Numbered from the stretch's first letter, positions 1-9,386 are shown. The stretch: DNA of 22,827 nucleotides from Oscillospiraceae bacterium (GCA_017540945.1 JAFYAB010000011.1:1-22827), one strand, 5' to 3'. The notes: a model not told the origin generated them from the sequence alone. Numbers and translations: made by a program.

Positions 1-1
1 C

Positions 2-208
2 GGCGTCTGCTTCCGCATCACCCACCTGGGCGGCGAGCAGAAGTTCTACAGCGTGACCGGCAACTACGCCGAGGAACAGACCGTGGAATTCGACGAGACC
101 TTCACGGTGAAGGCCGGCGACGAGATCCTCTTCCACGTGGACGCCGAGGGCGGCAACAACGCCTATGACGGCGGCAGGTTCAACGTGAGCATTACGGCAA
201 TCGATTGA
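2..208 (+). CDS. C-terminal end of an unidentified protein (5' end outside window)
   Basis: The frame is open from the left edge and ends at TGA 206-208, giving 68 residues that finish in NVSITAID. The segment alternates hydrophobic and polar residues and contains a VKAGDEILFHVDAEGGNN-type stretch followed by YDGGRF. That pattern resembles the last strands of beta-sandwich modules at the C-termini of secreted or carbohydrate-active proteins, but this is pattern resemblance only. Codon usage (GC-rich third positions) matches the neighbouring genes, so it is very likely a real coding end. It converges on the lacI-type gene, with a perfect hairpin between them. The product cannot be named from this fragment. 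Confidence 0.7.
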   Translation, partial: GVCFRITHLGGEQKFYSVTGNYAEEQTVEFDETFTVKAGDEILFHVDAEGGNNAYDGGRFNVSITAID

Positions 209-212
209 TCAA

Positions 213-263
213 AGCAGACAAGGGCCCCATTCAGCCGTCGGCTGAATGGGGCCCTTGTCTGCT
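213..263. terminator. Perfect 24-bp hairpin between convergent genes
   Basis: Arms 213-236 and 240-263 are perfect reverse complements around a 3-nt loop. The hairpin sits between the + strand stop at 208 and the - strand stop of the LacI gene at 274, as expected for a shared terminator. Neither side carries a clear T-tract, so intrinsic termination is plausible but not textbook. Confidence 0.7.
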
Positions 264-273
264 GCTGCATGGT

Positions 274-1308
274 TCAGCGCCGGGTACTGTCCCGGAAGAC
301 GGGGGTGGTCTGGACGTAGGTCATGGTGTAGGGACGATCCGGATTGCGGATGCGGCCCAGCAGCAGCTCCGCCGCATGGATGCCCATCTCGGAGCTGGGG
401 ATGTGGACCGTGGTGAGGCTCGGCTCGATGACGGCGGCCTCCGGTCCGTCGTCAAAGCCTGCCACCATCACATCCTCCGGGATCCGGCAGCCATGCTTTT
501 TCAGCGCCTGGATCAGCTTGACGGCGTGAAAATCGTTGGCGCAGAGGAAGGCGTCGGGCAGCCGGGGCATCTCCTTCAGCCGGGCCAGGGTCCAATCCGG
601 GTCCGCGTACTGACTGCCGTCCTTCTCCATGATGCAGAGCCGGAGGTCCGGCTCCAGCCCCGCGTCCCGGAGGGCGGTGTAGAAGCCGTTCCAGCGCTCG
701 CAGAAGCTGTTGCAGTGGAAGCGGTCTCCCACAAAGCTGAGGCTGCGGGCGCCCGCCGCCAGAAGCTGCCGGGTGAGGGCGATCACAGAGCGCATATTCT
801 CCATGGTAATGACGTCGCAGAGGATGGGGCTGCGGTTGACCTGGCAGTAGGCGTCCACGGAAACCGTGGGCAGCTTAAGATCGGAGAGCATCTCGTAATA
901 GTTCCGGTCAAAGAGCTCGATGCACAGGACGCCCCGGACGTTCTCGGCGCTGACGCCCGCAGGGAGCCTGTGTTCGGCCAATTCCGCGGCGGAAAGCTCG
1001 TACATCTGGACCGAATAGCCCCAGCGGCAGACCGTGTCGGTAAAGGCCTTCATCAGCATGGAGCCGAAGTTGTGATTCAGGGGATTGGACCAGGACAGCA
1101 CCGCGATGGTCCCGCCGGGGCCAGCGGGGACCGTGGGGGCTGACAGCTGTGCTCTGGAGTAATAGCCCAGCTCCCGGGCCTTCGCCAGTACGAACTGCCG
1201 GGTGCTCTCCGGTACGCGCCCCCGCTCATTGAATACCTTGGAAACCGTATTTCTGGAGAGCTGGCAGGCCTCCGCCAGCGCCTGGATCGTAACGCGTTTT
1301 TGCGGCAT
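274..1308 (-). CDS. LacI/GalR-family transcriptional regulator
   Basis: The 344-residue protein has the usual length and order for the family. An N-terminal helix-turn-helix (about residues 5-26, VTIQALAEACQLSRNTVSKVFN) is followed by a hinge region and a periplasmic-binding-protein-like sensor domain with the typical late segment DVMVAGFDDGP. The ATG at 1308 is preceded by AGGGGTG about 7 nt upstream. A near-consensus promoter lies at 1349-1377, so it is probably transcribed on its own rather than only from the rha operon. It follows rhaD on the same strand, so it probably senses rhamnose, a rhamnoside or a derived sugar phosphate; this is inference from position. The AraC regulator at 11,631 is the competing candidate for operon control. 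Confidence 0.93.
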   Translation of the reverse strand: MPQKRVTIQALAEACQLSRNTVSKVFNERGRVPESTRQFVLAKARELGYYSRAQLSAPTVPAGPGGTIAVLSWSNPLNHNFGSMLMKAFTDTVCRWGYSVQMYELSAAELAEHRLPAGVSAENVRGVLCIELFDRNYYEMLSDLKLPTVSVDAYCQVNRSPILCDVITMENMRSVIALTRQLLAAGARSLSFVGDRFHCNSFCERWNGFYTALRDAGLEPDLRLCIMEKDGSQYADPDWTLARLKEMPRLPDAFLCANDFHAVKLIQALKKHGCRIPEDVMVAGFDDGPEAAVIEPSLTTVHIPSSEMGIHAAELLLGRIRNPDRPYTMTYVQTTPVFRDSTRR

Positions 1309-1348
1309 GCGTTATCACCCCTAATCTTCAAGCGTCGTATATTTTTTT

Positions 1349-1377
1349 ATTATACCGACATTGCGGCAGAATGTCAA
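1349..1377 (-). promoter_or_regulatory. Sigma-A type promoter of the lacI-family gene
   Basis: On the - strand, TTGACA (1372-1377) and TATAAT (1349-1354) are separated by exactly 17 nt, a perfect consensus match. The -10 box lies about 40 nt upstream of the ATG at 1308. Confidence 0.88.
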
Positions 1378-1381
1378 CGCT

Positions 1382-1412
1382 TATGGAAAACGATTGCACA
1401 CCTATGGAAAAC
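1382..1412. promoter_or_regulatory. Tandem TATGGAAAAC repeats, candidate operator
   Basis: TATGGAAAAC occurs at 1382-1391 and again at 1403-1412, a 21-bp period equal to two helical turns. The copies lie immediately upstream of the -35 box of the lacI-family promoter. The first copy continues into CGATTGC and forms an imperfect CG-centred palindrome (GAAAAC/GATTGC), in the style of LacI-family operators. Autoregulation is inferred from placement. Confidence 0.45.
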
Positions 1413-1535
1413 AGATGCCTAAACTATGAGGGGAATGATTTTCAAAATATACTGTTTTGATCCCCAGCCTCTTGTAAGCAAATCTTAGCATACAAGTCGG
1501 AGGAACCCAACTGTTTTTGTGTAATTGCTGGATGC

Positions 1536-2348
1536 TTACGATAAATATCCCTCTCTGGCTTTGACGCCGAAATGCCGTTCCAGCCGGTGCAGGTCCTCAT
1601 CGGTAATCGTTTGGAGGCAGGGCAGGTGGGCAATCTTCATGTAGATCTCGGCGGCCTTCTCGGCGGTCTCGATGAGGCCAAAGGTCTCATCCAGGTCTCT
1701 GCCCGCGCCGTAAATGCCGTGCTGGGCCCAGACGACGAGCCTTGCCGTCTCCATCTTCTTCGCCGTGGCCTCGCCGATCTCGTTCGTGCCGCAAAGCATC
1801 CAGGGCAGGACGTTGACGCCCTCCGGGAAGACCACGATGCACTCCGTCTCCATCTGCCAGAGGGTCCGGGTGAACTCCCGCTCGTCCAGGCTGTGGACGA
1901 AGGTCATGGCGATCAGGTTGTTCGGGTGGCAGTGCATGACGACGCGGTTTTTCGGGTCGATCCGCAGCCGGGCTGCGTGGCTCATCATGTGGGCCGGGAA
2001 CTCGGAGGTGAATTTGCCGCCGTCGGTGAAGCCCCAGAGGAGTTCGGCGTTTCTGCCGCCGTCGGTCAGCCGGACGATGCCCAGGTTTTTACAGGGCTCG
2101 TACTGGACGTTCTTGAAATATTTGCCGGTGCCGGTGACGAGAAAGTACTTTCCTTCCAACGCAGGAGCCTCGAAGCCGGTGGGGATGGTGCGGCGCACCC
2201 GGGTCAGGTCCAGGTACTCCGCCAGCTTAGCCTCGTCCAGCAGAACGGAGACGTTGCCGCCGTTGCGTTCGTCCCAACCATGGGCATACATATTCGTGAC
2301 GGTGCGGATCAGCTCCATGACCACGGGAGCAGTCAGAATGTCTTTCAT
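1536..2348 (-). CDS. rhaD: Rhamnulose-1-phosphate aldolase (class II)
   Basis: This enzyme cleaves L-rhamnulose 1-phosphate to DHAP and L-lactaldehyde in the cytoplasm. The 270 residues match the usual RhaD length (274 in E. coli). The zinc ligands of the class II aldolase/adducin fold are visible: H139 and H141 in VVMHCHPNN and H210 in VVWAQHGIYGAG. The catalytic glutamate is E116 in FTSEFPAHM, matching E. coli E117, H141, H143 and H212 by motif. A glycine-rich phosphate-binding stretch (RNGGNVS) lies near residue 30. The ATG is preceded by AAGGAG, 12 nt after the stop of the isomerase-like gene, so it is the last metabolic gene of the operon. L-fuculose phosphate would be the main alternative substrate, but the neighbours point to rhamnose. 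Confidence 0.94.
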   Translation of the reverse strand: MKDILTAPVVMELIRTVTNMYAHGWDERNGGNVSVLLDEAKLAEYLDLTRVRRTIPTGFEAPALEGKYFLVTGTGKYFKNVQYEPCKNLGIVRLTDGGRNAELLWGFTDGGKFTSEFPAHMMSHAARLRIDPKNRVVMHCHPNNLIAMTFVHSLDEREFTRTLWQMETECIVVFPEGVNVLPWMLCGTNEIGEATAKKMETARLVVWAQHGIYGAGRDLDETFGLIETAEKAAEIYMKIAHLPCLQTITDEDLHRLERHFGVKAREGYLS

Positions 2349-2360
2349 CGTTTTTTCTCC

Positions 2361-3782
2361 TTATCTCGTAATGACGTCCACGGGAACGTTGAAGATTTTG
2401 CCAACTTTCAAAATGGTATCGATCCACTGTCCGCTTGCCGCGGCCATGTGGTGGGTGGGGCCGGCTTCAGACCAGCGGTTGCAGAACTCCCGGGCGCCGC
2501 AGCTGAAGCGGGTCCGCATATTGGTGTCACCGAAGGTGAAGATGGGGCCCTCCTCGTTGACGCCCTCGGCGACAACGAACTTGAACCGGCCGTTCCGGTC
2601 CTGGGTGATGCCCAAATAGGTGACGGGGCCGGGCGCCGGATAGAACTGGGTCAGGTAGCCGCCGCCGGTCTTGCCGTGGAACACGGGGACGATCTTCATG
2701 GTGGGCTTCTTCGCCTTGGAGATGTCCGCGTCGCCGGAGCCGGAGTGCCCGATGATGCAGATGTCCTCGTTGAAGTCGATGGAATACATTTCGCTGAGCT
2801 GGCCCATGCCGGAGATGGTTTTCAAAATGCTCATAGCCATGGCGACCTTGATATCGCCCTCCACGGCGCAGGCGGTGCCCTGCTTGATCAGCATGGAGAA
2901 AGCGGGAATCAGCATGGAATCCAACTTGCCCGCAATGCCCTGGGCGAAGCCGTCGTAGTGGGAGGCCACGAAGCCCAGCTGCTCGTCCTTGACCCAGCGC
3001 TCGAAGGCCACCACGTACTTCGCCATATCCCAGACGGTTTCCACCGATGCGCCGCCCTCGATGTCGAATGTGTTGAGAATGTCCTCCGCCTTGGCCCGGA
3101 TCGCGTCCTCGGCGGTGATATCGTCGGCAATGGCCCACATCTTTTCCCAGTCAAACTGCTTGGTGTAGAGCCACATGCGGTGGTAGAGATTGGCCTCGTC
3201 GATGTACAGATCCATCATGCCGGGGTAGGGCCGGCCGATCTGGGCCAGGTTGGTGTCGCGGAAGCGGCGGCGGACCTGGGCAGCGCGACACCAGTCAGCA
3301 AGCTCGGCATCCATGTGGGGGTCGCCTCCCTCGACGACGCCGGTCAGGACCGCGTGGCGCTTCCCTGCCCGTTCGAGATCCGCCACCATCTCGCCCACCG
3401 CGCCGCAGGCATAGAGCTCCCCCAGCCAGGTGGCGGTGTCGGTGTTGGCGTAATCCGGGGCCCTTTTCTTTTGCAGATTTACAAGCACCACCGGCACGTC
3501 CAGATCCCGCACGGCAGGCAGCATATTGTAGGAGGTGGCGTAGGTCAGCAGCTGGAGGATCACCAGATCCACGTCGGCTGCGCGGAACTTGTCGCCGGCG
3601 GCCATGGCGAGCTCCTTGGTGGTAACGATGCCGCCGTCTATCATCTCAACCGATTCGGGGATGCGCTTCTTGAAGTCCGCATACTGGCCCTCAAACTCGG
3701 GGACAAGAGACGGGAATTGGGGCAGGTAGGCCCCCAGGGCGATGGCGAAGACGCCGATTTTTGCTTTCGTTTCGACTAACAT
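2361..3782 (-). CDS. Arabinose/fucose isomerase-like protein, candidate L-rhamnose isomerase
   Basis: The 473-residue protein belongs by motif to the L-arabinose/L-fucose isomerase superfamily, not to the RhaA TIM-barrel family. The metal-ligand pattern of AraA appears intact: E308 in VEGDIK, E339 in DFNED, H346 in IIGHSGSG, and H444/H445 in GPTHHMAAA. An N-terminal Rossmann-like part contains DLVILQLLTYATS, and a VNLQKKRAPDYA segment follows. It sits between rhaB (7-nt overlap; GGAGG lies upstream of its ATG) and rhaD, where a rhamnose isomerase is needed and no rhaA is visible. It may therefore convert L-rhamnose to L-rhamnulose. It could equally act on L-fucose, L-arabinose or another aldose from the same glycosides. 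The family assignment is confident; the substrate is inference. Confidence 0.82.
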   Translation of the reverse strand: MLVETKAKIGVFAIALGAYLPQFPSLVPEFEGQYADFKKRIPESVEMIDGGIVTTKELAMAAGDKFRAADVDLVILQLLTYATSYNMLPAVRDLDVPVVLVNLQKKRAPDYANTDTATWLGELYACGAVGEMVADLERAGKRHAVLTGVVEGGDPHMDAELADWCRAAQVRRRFRDTNLAQIGRPYPGMMDLYIDEANLYHRMWLYTKQFDWEKMWAIADDITAEDAIRAKAEDILNTFDIEGGASVETVWDMAKYVVAFERWVKDEQLGFVASHYDGFAQGIAGKLDSMLIPAFSMLIKQGTACAVEGDIKVAMAMSILKTISGMGQLSEMYSIDFNEDICIIGHSGSGDADISKAKKPTMKIVPVFHGKTGGGYLTQFYPAPGPVTYLGITQDRNGRFKFVVAEGVNEEGPIFTFGDTNMRTRFSCGAREFCNRWSEAGPTHHMAAASGQWIDTILKVGKIFNVPVDVITR

Positions 3783-5134
3783 GATGCTGCCTCCATTTGT
3801 ATTTTCAGATTCCCGATGGCCGTGGCCTCAATTGGTAAGGCGATCACTTGTTTTCCGGTGAATTTTGCGGTCAAATCGTTCAAAAACTGATTTTTTGCGC
3901 CGCCGCCTACGATGTAGAGCTGCTCATAGTGCTTGCCGGTGTTGCGTTCCAGCTCCTCCAGGGCGTGCCTGTAGCTCAGGGCCAGGGAGCGGTAGGCGCA
4001 GCGGAAGTAATCTCCTACTGACAGGGTCTGCCGGGCGTTGTTCACCGCATCGATTTGCTCCGGGCTCATGTTGGTAATGACAAGATCGGATTCTCCCGGC
4101 TTGGCCATCCTACGGCCCAGAGCTCGGTCAAAGGCGGCCTTCATGCTGACAGGGGAGAGAAAGCAGTCCGCGTTGGCGTCTACAGCTTGGTCAAAGGTGC
4201 TGGCCTCCGCTGCGGCAACGATTTCCCCCCAGGGCTTCTCCGGGCAGAGCTCGTCTCTAAGACGGTTCACCAGCCACATGCCCATGATGTTTTTCTGGTA
4301 GCGGTTGTAGCCCACGCCGCCCTCGTTGGACCAGTTGGCGGCCAAGGAGGCCTCGTCGGTGATGGGCTTCGGGGTTTTCACTCCCAGCAGGGACCAGGTG
4401 CCGGATGAGATGTAGGGGGCGTCTCGCTCCATGGGGATCCCCTCCACCGCGGAGGCGGTGTCGTGGGTGGCGCAGAGGACCACCCGGATGCCTTTGTATG
4501 TTCCGATTTCTGTGCCGGGCTGCCGGAGGCTGGGAAACAGATGTGCAGGCTGGCCCAGGCGGGCGGTGATTTCCCGGTCAAACTCTCCGCTTTCCGCGTT
4601 CACCAGGCCCGTGGTGGTGGCGTTGGTGTACTCCTTAGCCTTGACGCCGGTGAGCTTGTACATCAGATATTCCGGAATCATGAGAAAGTCCGTCACGCCA
4701 TCCAGACGGCCCTCGGCCTTGTCCGCGCAGAGCTGATAGAGGGTGTTGAAGGGCTGGAACTGGCAGCCGGTGCGGCGGTAGAGCTCCGAGAAGGAGACCG
4801 TGGTGTGAACCTCCTCATGGATGGCCTCGGTGCGGTGGTCCCGGTAAGCATAGCAAGGCCAAAGCTCTCGCTCTCCCTCCATGAGAACGTAATCGCAGCC
4901 CCAGGTGTCAACGGAGAGGCTTTCGATTTTCCCAAAGCGCTCCAGGGCACGGTCGACGCCGGTTTTCACATGGCGCAGCAGTTCCTCTACGTCCCAGACC
5001 AGATGGCCGTCCCGCTCCGTCACCCCGTTGGGGAAGCGGTAGACCTCCTCGGTTTTCAGTTCGCCCTCTTCCGTCCAACCGACGATGTGGCGGCCTGACG
5101 ATGCGCCGATGTCGATGGCAAGATAGGTCTTCAT
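3776..5134 (-). CDS. rhaB: Rhamnulokinase
   Basis: This FGGY-family kinase phosphorylates L-rhamnulose at O-1 using ATP. Visible family motifs are the phosphate-1 loop DIGASSGR (residues 8-15), VDTWGCDYV (75-83), the RhaB-typical GCQFQPFNTLYQL (123-135), CATHDTASAV with candidate catalytic base D225, and SSGTWSLLG. The C-terminal adenosine-site glycines are seen in IVGGGAKNQ. I chose the ATG at 5134 (MKTYLAIDIG, 452 aa) because GGGGGG lies 7 nt upstream and the protein then begins at the conserved strand. An ATG at 5161 would add nine non-conserved residues. Its stop lies inside the first codons of the isomerase-like gene, indicating translational coupling. The gap to GH78 is unusually large for this operon and holds a coding remnant. 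Confidence 0.95.
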   Translation of the reverse strand: MKTYLAIDIGASSGRHIVGWTEEGELKTEEVYRFPNGVTERDGHLVWDVEELLRHVKTGVDRALERFGKIESLSVDTWGCDYVLMEGERELWPCYAYRDHRTEAIHEEVHTTVSFSELYRRTGCQFQPFNTLYQLCADKAEGRLDGVTDFLMIPEYLMYKLTGVKAKEYTNATTTGLVNAESGEFDREITARLGQPAHLFPSLRQPGTEIGTYKGIRVVLCATHDTASAVEGIPMERDAPYISSGTWSLLGVKTPKPITDEASLAANWSNEGGVGYNRYQKNIMGMWLVNRLRDELCPEKPWGEIVAAAEASTFDQAVDANADCFLSPVSMKAAFDRALGRRMAKPGESDLVITNMSPEQIDAVNNARQTLSVGDYFRCAYRSLALSYRHALEELERNTGKHYEQLYIVGGGAKNQFLNDLTAKFTGKQVIALPIEATAIGNLKIQMEAASC

Positions 5135-5220
5135 GAAAGTCCCCCCTTTTCTTCTCAACAATTTGTCTTTTGCTTCTTCCTGAAACCGGCCGAGCAGTTT
5201 CTCATCTGAGCTTCCTTTTC

Positions 5221-5337
5221 TCAGCGTTTCAGATATTCCAACTCCGGGTGCTCGCTGAGCACCTTTTCAAGCACTGGCCTGATATATTCATTTGCCCATC
5301 GGATCCGGGATTCGTGGGCTAGATGGATGTTTATTGC
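5221..5337 (-). pseudogene. Orphan C-terminal coding fragment between GH78 and rhaB
   Basis: Read on the - strand, the frame is open from 5337 to TGA 5221-5223 and has strongly protein-like content: HLAHESRIRW, ANEYIRPVLEKVL, SEHPELEYLKR, then stop. It has no start codon with a ribosome binding site, lies out of frame with GH78, and begins exactly at the GH78 stop. The simplest reading is the C-terminus of a lost operon gene deleted between GH78 and rhaB. The amphipathic-helix ending did not let me name the family. It might instead be chance coding character, but the composition is more ordered than neighbouring intergenic DNA. Confidence 0.5.
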
Positions 5338-7862
5338 TCAAAGCGATACTCTCCGGGACCGACAGTCTTATGAGTGCCGTCGGCGAGGATGACTTCTGCC
5401 TGGCAGTTGCCTGGTACGGTCACAGTAAAAAATGTCTTGCCGTCCTGCTTCTCCCACTTGCTTTTCACCAAACCGTATACACTGTTGTAACGGGCTTCGG
5501 CAAAGCGGAAGGTCCCGCCGGGACAGGGGTTGATCGTGAATCGGTTTTCGCCGGTGATGCGGATGCCGCACATGGACTTGAAGAGCCATTCACAGGCCGC
5601 ACCTTTGGAGTAGTGATTGAGGGAGCCGATGCCGCCCTGACTGGAATTCGGGCCCTCCCAGGCCTCCCAGATCGTGGTAGCCCCGGCCTTGGGCATGGAG
5701 AGCCAGCCGGGGATCTCCTCGTTTTCCAGCAGCCGGTAGGCAGAATCTAAGTCGATCTCCTCCAAGACGCCGAGGATCAGCGGCGTGGAGAGGAAACCGG
5801 TGCCCAGCCGCCAGCCGTAGTTTTCCAGCGCCTGGATCAGCCGCTTTTTCGCAAAAGCGGTCTGCTCCTCGCTCAGGAGGTCGAGGGCCAGGGGCCGCAC
5901 GAGCTGGGCCTGGCGATCGGTGTCCAGGGTGAACTTTTCCCCGGAAACCAACTCCTGATAGGCTTTTTTGCAGCCTTCGGAGGTCTCCCGGAATTCCTTT
6001 GCGTCCTCCGGGCGGCCCAGCTCCGCGGCAATCTCCGCCATGCAGCGGAGCACATAAGCGGTGTAGGCTGTGGAGACTTCGGGATGCGGGGTCGCAAAGT
6101 CCTGCCAGCGGAAGGCACAGACGTCGGCGGGCTCGGCCCATTCGCCGTAGCTCTGCCCCGCGTTGACAAAGTACCGTTTGGCCTCGGGCGAGAGCTTGAT
6201 ATGCTCCCCGAAGATAGGCATGGTCTTGCCGCAGCGTTTTTCCATAAAGCGGGCGTATTTTGCCATGCCGTCATAGAAGCGGCGGAGGATGGTCTCGTCG
6301 CCGAAGAGCTTGGCGTAGCGGTACGGCATCAGGATACCCACGTCCGCCCAGCCCACCGAGCCGTTCATGGAGCGCATGTAGAAGTCTGCGCCGCCGTCCG
6401 GGACGATGTGGGGCAGGCGGCCGTTTTTCTCCTGCCAGTCATAGACGTCGTTCAGCCACTTCCGAGAGAAGGACGCGAAGTCGAATAGGTAGCACGCGGT
6501 CTCAAAGAAGATCTGAGCGTCTCCGGTCCAGCCATGGCGTTCCCGGGTGGGGCAGTCCGTGGGAATGTCCAGGTGGTTTCCCTTGGCGGACCAGACCGTG
6601 GCCTGAAAAAACTGGTTCAGCAGCTCGTTGGAGCTTGTAAAGAAGCCGGTCTGTTCCAGATCGGAATAAACCGCGATGGATTCGACGTCCTCAGGGTTCA
6701 GCTCCAGGTCGGTCTCCACCTCGGCATACCGGAAGCCGAAGATGGCAAAGGTGGTTTTATAGTTGTTCCAGCCCTCGCCGCAGGTGTAGTCGATCTTCTG
6801 CAGCGGGGTCGTCTTGTTCTTCCGTGAGAGCTGGATGTTCTTCTGGGTCAGATTGCCGTCCGCGTCCAGCATTTCGCCGAAGCGCCAGACCATGCGCTGC
6901 CCCACCCGGGCCTTGACCCGGAAAGCCACGTAGCCCGCGATGTTCTGGCCGAAGTCCAGGAGCTTCTTTCCGTTGGGAGCGGTGGTGATGGTCGGATGGA
7001 AGCGCTCGTGTTCCGTGACCGGGACGTTATTGGAGCAGGTGGGCCGGACGCTGTGCTTGGTCAGCCTGGCTGTTCCGTTGTATTGGGGTGTTCGGAAGGC
7101 CTCCACGATCTCCCCGTCCTTGTTGTCGGCAAAGCGGATGGGGCCGTCGTTGGACCACTGCCAGCTCTCGTCGGTGCCGACGGTTTCCCGGCTGCCGTCC
7201 TGATACGTGAGCTCCAGCTGGGCCAGGAGCTTGGTCTCGGTGCCGTACTGGCAGGTGCGGCCCCAGGCCCCGCAGGAGCCCCGGTACCAGCCGTCGGCCA
7301 GCTGCACCGTCAGCTCGTTTTCGCCGCTTTGGACCAGCTCCGTCACGTCGTAGGTCTGATACTGGACCCGCTTGCGATAGTCGGTGTAGCCGGGGGCGAA
7401 GACGAAATCTCCGATCCGCATTCCGTTCAGCTTTGCCTCATAGAGGCCGCAGGCGGTGATATACAGCCGGGCCTTTTTGATCGGTTGCGGCGCGGAAAAA
7501 GCCTTGCGGAAGCAGTCTGCCGGATAGCGCTCCCTCTTGCTCGGGGTGTAATTGCCGGTGATCCATTTGGCCTCCCAGGAGGAGATCCCGCGCTCGAAAA
7601 AGCTCTCGGCCCAGTCGCCGGGCTCGTCGTTCTCATCCCAGAGCCGGACCTTCCAGGTCACCCGCTCGCGGTCATGGAGGCCCTTTGGGTATTCCGCCCA
7701 CATGGAGGAGGAAGCGACCTTGCCGCTGTCCCAGTTTTCGGTGACGATTTGATAAGAGGTCTGTTTTTTCCCTCCCTCGCAATTCCACATCAGGCGGGGA
7801 TGCTTGATGTCGATGCCGAGGGGGTTCTTCAGGTATTCGGTTCTCTGTCGGATGGCGTTCAT
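5331..7862 (-). CDS. Glycoside hydrolase family 78 alpha-L-rhamnosidase
   Basis: The enzyme removes terminal alpha-L-rhamnose from glycosides by an inverting mechanism. The 843-residue protein shows the classic order: an N-terminal fibronectin-like region (about 1-95), a jelly-roll rhamnosidase N domain (about 120-290; [21 protein letters not shown]), a concanavalin-like domain (about 295-400; [12 protein letters not shown]), and the (alpha/alpha)6 catalytic barrel. Its signature [13 protein letters not shown] carries the likely general acid E441, and TTIWEAWEG carries the likely general base near E733. There is no signal peptide, so it probably acts in the cytoplasm on imported rhamnosides. 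It overlaps the symporter gene by 4 nt (ATGA) and has AAGGAG upstream. Confidence 0.96.
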   Translation of the reverse strand: MNAIRQRTEYLKNPLGIDIKHPRLMWNCEGGKKQTSYQIVTENWDSGKVASSSMWAEYPKGLHDRERVTWKVRLWDENDEPGDWAESFFERGISSWEAKWITGNYTPSKRERYPADCFRKAFSAPQPIKKARLYITACGLYEAKLNGMRIGDFVFAPGYTDYRKRVQYQTYDVTELVQSGENELTVQLADGWYRGSCGAWGRTCQYGTETKLLAQLELTYQDGSRETVGTDESWQWSNDGPIRFADNKDGEIVEAFRTPQYNGTARLTKHSVRPTCSNNVPVTEHERFHPTITTAPNGKKLLDFGQNIAGYVAFRVKARVGQRMVWRFGEMLDADGNLTQKNIQLSRKNKTTPLQKIDYTCGEGWNNYKTTFAIFGFRYAEVETDLELNPEDVESIAVYSDLEQTGFFTSSNELLNQFFQATVWSAKGNHLDIPTDCPTRERHGWTGDAQIFFETACYLFDFASFSRKWLNDVYDWQEKNGRLPHIVPDGGADFYMRSMNGSVGWADVGILMPYRYAKLFGDETILRRFYDGMAKYARFMEKRCGKTMPIFGEHIKLSPEAKRYFVNAGQSYGEWAEPADVCAFRWQDFATPHPEVSTAYTAYVLRCMAEIAAELGRPEDAKEFRETSEGCKKAYQELVSGEKFTLDTDRQAQLVRPLALDLLSEEQTAFAKKRLIQALENYGWRLGTGFLSTPLILGVLEEIDLDSAYRLLENEEIPGWLSMPKAGATTIWEAWEGPNSSQGGIGSLNHYSKGAACEWLFKSMCGIRITGENRFTINPCPGGTFRFAEARYNSVYGLVKSKWEKQDGKTFFTVTVPGNCQAEVILADGTHKTVGPGEYRFEQ

Positions 7863-9385
7863 CGTGCTTTCTCCTTTTCATGGCGCGCCTTGAGCTCGGC
7901 CTGCTTCCGCGGCAGATCCTTCTCGACGTTCAGGAAGAACAGAATCGCGACCAGGGCGATGCCGGTGAACACCTCGACGCCGACGAAGGTGAAGGCGATC
8001 ACCCAGTTGATGCTGTCGGGCTGCTGCATGGCGACGGTCAGAACGCCGTCAGCGGCAGGTTTGACGGTTTCCAGCGCGATTTGGGACGTCCAGCCGTTCT
8101 CGGCCAGGACGCTGGCGGCCTCGGACACGCTCTTTGCGGTGATGGGCGCGATATAGCCGGCCTTCGCCAGCAGCATATTGAACACGCCGGTCATAATGCC
8201 CACCATGGCTACTGCGATGATGTTATAGATGGACATGGCCGCGCCATCGATGCGCTTGTCCGTTTTCCATTCCAGATGATCCAGGCAGTCGGCAAAGAGG
8301 GCCATGAAGACGTAGGCGCAGGGCAGGCCGCCGATGTTCTTAATGAACTGGCCGATCAGCACAATGACCAGGCTGTGGGGGAACAGCCAGCAGATCAGCG
8401 AGCCCAGCGCATAAAGCACGAAACCCGCCATCGTCACGTTGCGCTTGCCGAATTTCTTGGCGAGGGGCCACACGGCGAAGATGCCGATGCCCATGGGGAT
8501 GCCGCCGATCACGGAAACCAGCATCTGGGTGGTGCCGTCGTTGTAGGTGCCGAGAACGTAGTTGCAGTAGTAGACCAGGCCGAGGTTCTTCATCGTCGTG
8601 CCCAAGGTGTAGATGAAGAAATACAGGTACATGAGGACCATGTATTTATCCGTGAACAGCATTTTGATCTGCTGTCCAAAGGGCAGGCTGCTCTCCTCTC
8701 CGGCTTCTTGCGTCTCTTCCGTAACACGCTCCTTGGTGAAAAAGTATTCTATAAGCGTCAGCGGCAAGGCGATGATCGAGAGGATCGACATCAGGAGGAT
8801 CCACTTGGACTTGTCCGCGCCGATGGCCGGCATAATGACCATCGGGAAGACCAGGGCTACCAGAATGCCGGACATCATGATCGTTGTGATCTGGTTGAAG
8901 ACCGACAGGCTGCCTCTGGCTGTACTGTCCCGGGTCGAGAGCGGAACCATGAGGTTGTGGCTCATGTTGAAGATGGTGTAGGCAAAGGAATAAAACAGGT
9001 TGTAGGAGAGCATGACCCAGATCACCTTCACAGTATCGCTGCCGGTGGGGACGGTGAAGAGCAGGATGCCGGTGATGGGGACCAGGAAGGCCGAGAGGAA
9101 GAGCCAGGGCCTGGCTTTGCCTTCCTTTGTCCGGGTGCGGTCGATGACCTGGCCCATGATGATGTTCGTGACGGCGTCGATGACCTTGGAGATGATCGGG
9201 AAGATTGCCAGGAAGAGGCCGCCCCAGAGCGGGGTCAGATTCAGCACGTCGGTGTAGTAGACGTTCAGGTAGGTGGCGAGCACCGCATTGAGCAGCAGGG
9301 CTCCGGCGGGACCCAGGAGATAGCCGAGCCATTTTTCTTTGGTCTGGACTTCCGGCGTTTTAATGGCGCTTGCGGGCAGCTTCAT
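7859..9385 (-). CDS. GPH-family sugar:cation symporter
   Basis: The 508-residue multi-pass membrane protein belongs to the glycoside-pentoside-hexuronide family (MFS_2). Family signs include the early [19 protein letters not shown] helix and the loop motif around [25 protein letters not shown] (here as [14 protein letters not shown] and KARPW). About twelve hydrophobic segments follow, with a charged central loop (TKERVTEE). One extra extracellular-looking stretch (about residues 415-455, [19 protein letters not shown]) lies between the last helices. It starts 1 nt after the GH3 stop and overlaps the GH78 start by 4 nt, so all three are translationally coupled. Coupling to two cytoplasmic glycosidases suggests import of intact rhamnosyl-glucosides or oligosaccharides rather than free rhamnose; the substrate is inferred. 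Confidence 0.93.
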   Translation of the reverse strand: MKLPASAIKTPEVQTKEKWLGYLLGPAGALLLNAVLATYLNVYYTDVLNLTPLWGGLFLAIFPIISKVIDAVTNIIMGQVIDRTRTKEGKARPWLFLSAFLVPITGILLFTVPTGSDTVKVIWVMLSYNLFYSFAYTIFNMSHNLMVPLSTRDSTARGSLSVFNQITTIMMSGILVALVFPMVIMPAIGADKSKWILLMSILSIIALPLTLIEYFFTKERVTEETQEAGEESSLPFGQQIKMLFTDKYMVLMYLYFFIYTLGTTMKNLGLVYYCNYVLGTYNDGTTQMLVSVIGGIPMGIGIFAVWPLAKKFGKRNVTMAGFVLYALGSLICWLFPHSLVIVLIGQFIKNIGGLPCAYVFMALFADCLDHLEWKTDKRIDGAAMSIYNIIAVAMVGIMTGVFNMLLAKAGYIAPITAKSVSEAASVLAENGWTSQIALETVKPAADGVLTVAMQQPDSINWVIAFTFVGVEVFTGIALVAILFFLNVEKDLPRKQAELKARHEKEKAR

Positions 9386-9386
9386 T

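Noticed and set aside
1470..1505. Weak inverted repeat CTTGTA/TACAAG after rhaD as a terminator
   Set aside because: The stem is only 6 bp with a mismatch beyond and no T-tract; not convincing as an intrinsic terminator.
1572..3779. Long open + strand frame of 735 codons
   Set aside because: It lies antisense to rhaD and the isomerase-like gene, is an artefact of GC-rich codon bias, and shows no family motif or ribosome binding site.
5155..5205. A 16-residue ORF (MRNCSAGFRKKQKTNC) with AAGGAAG upstream, just before rhaB, as a leader peptide
   Set aside because: It has no codon run suited to attenuation and no alternative stem-loops, and it lies beside a gene remnant, so chance or debris is likelier.
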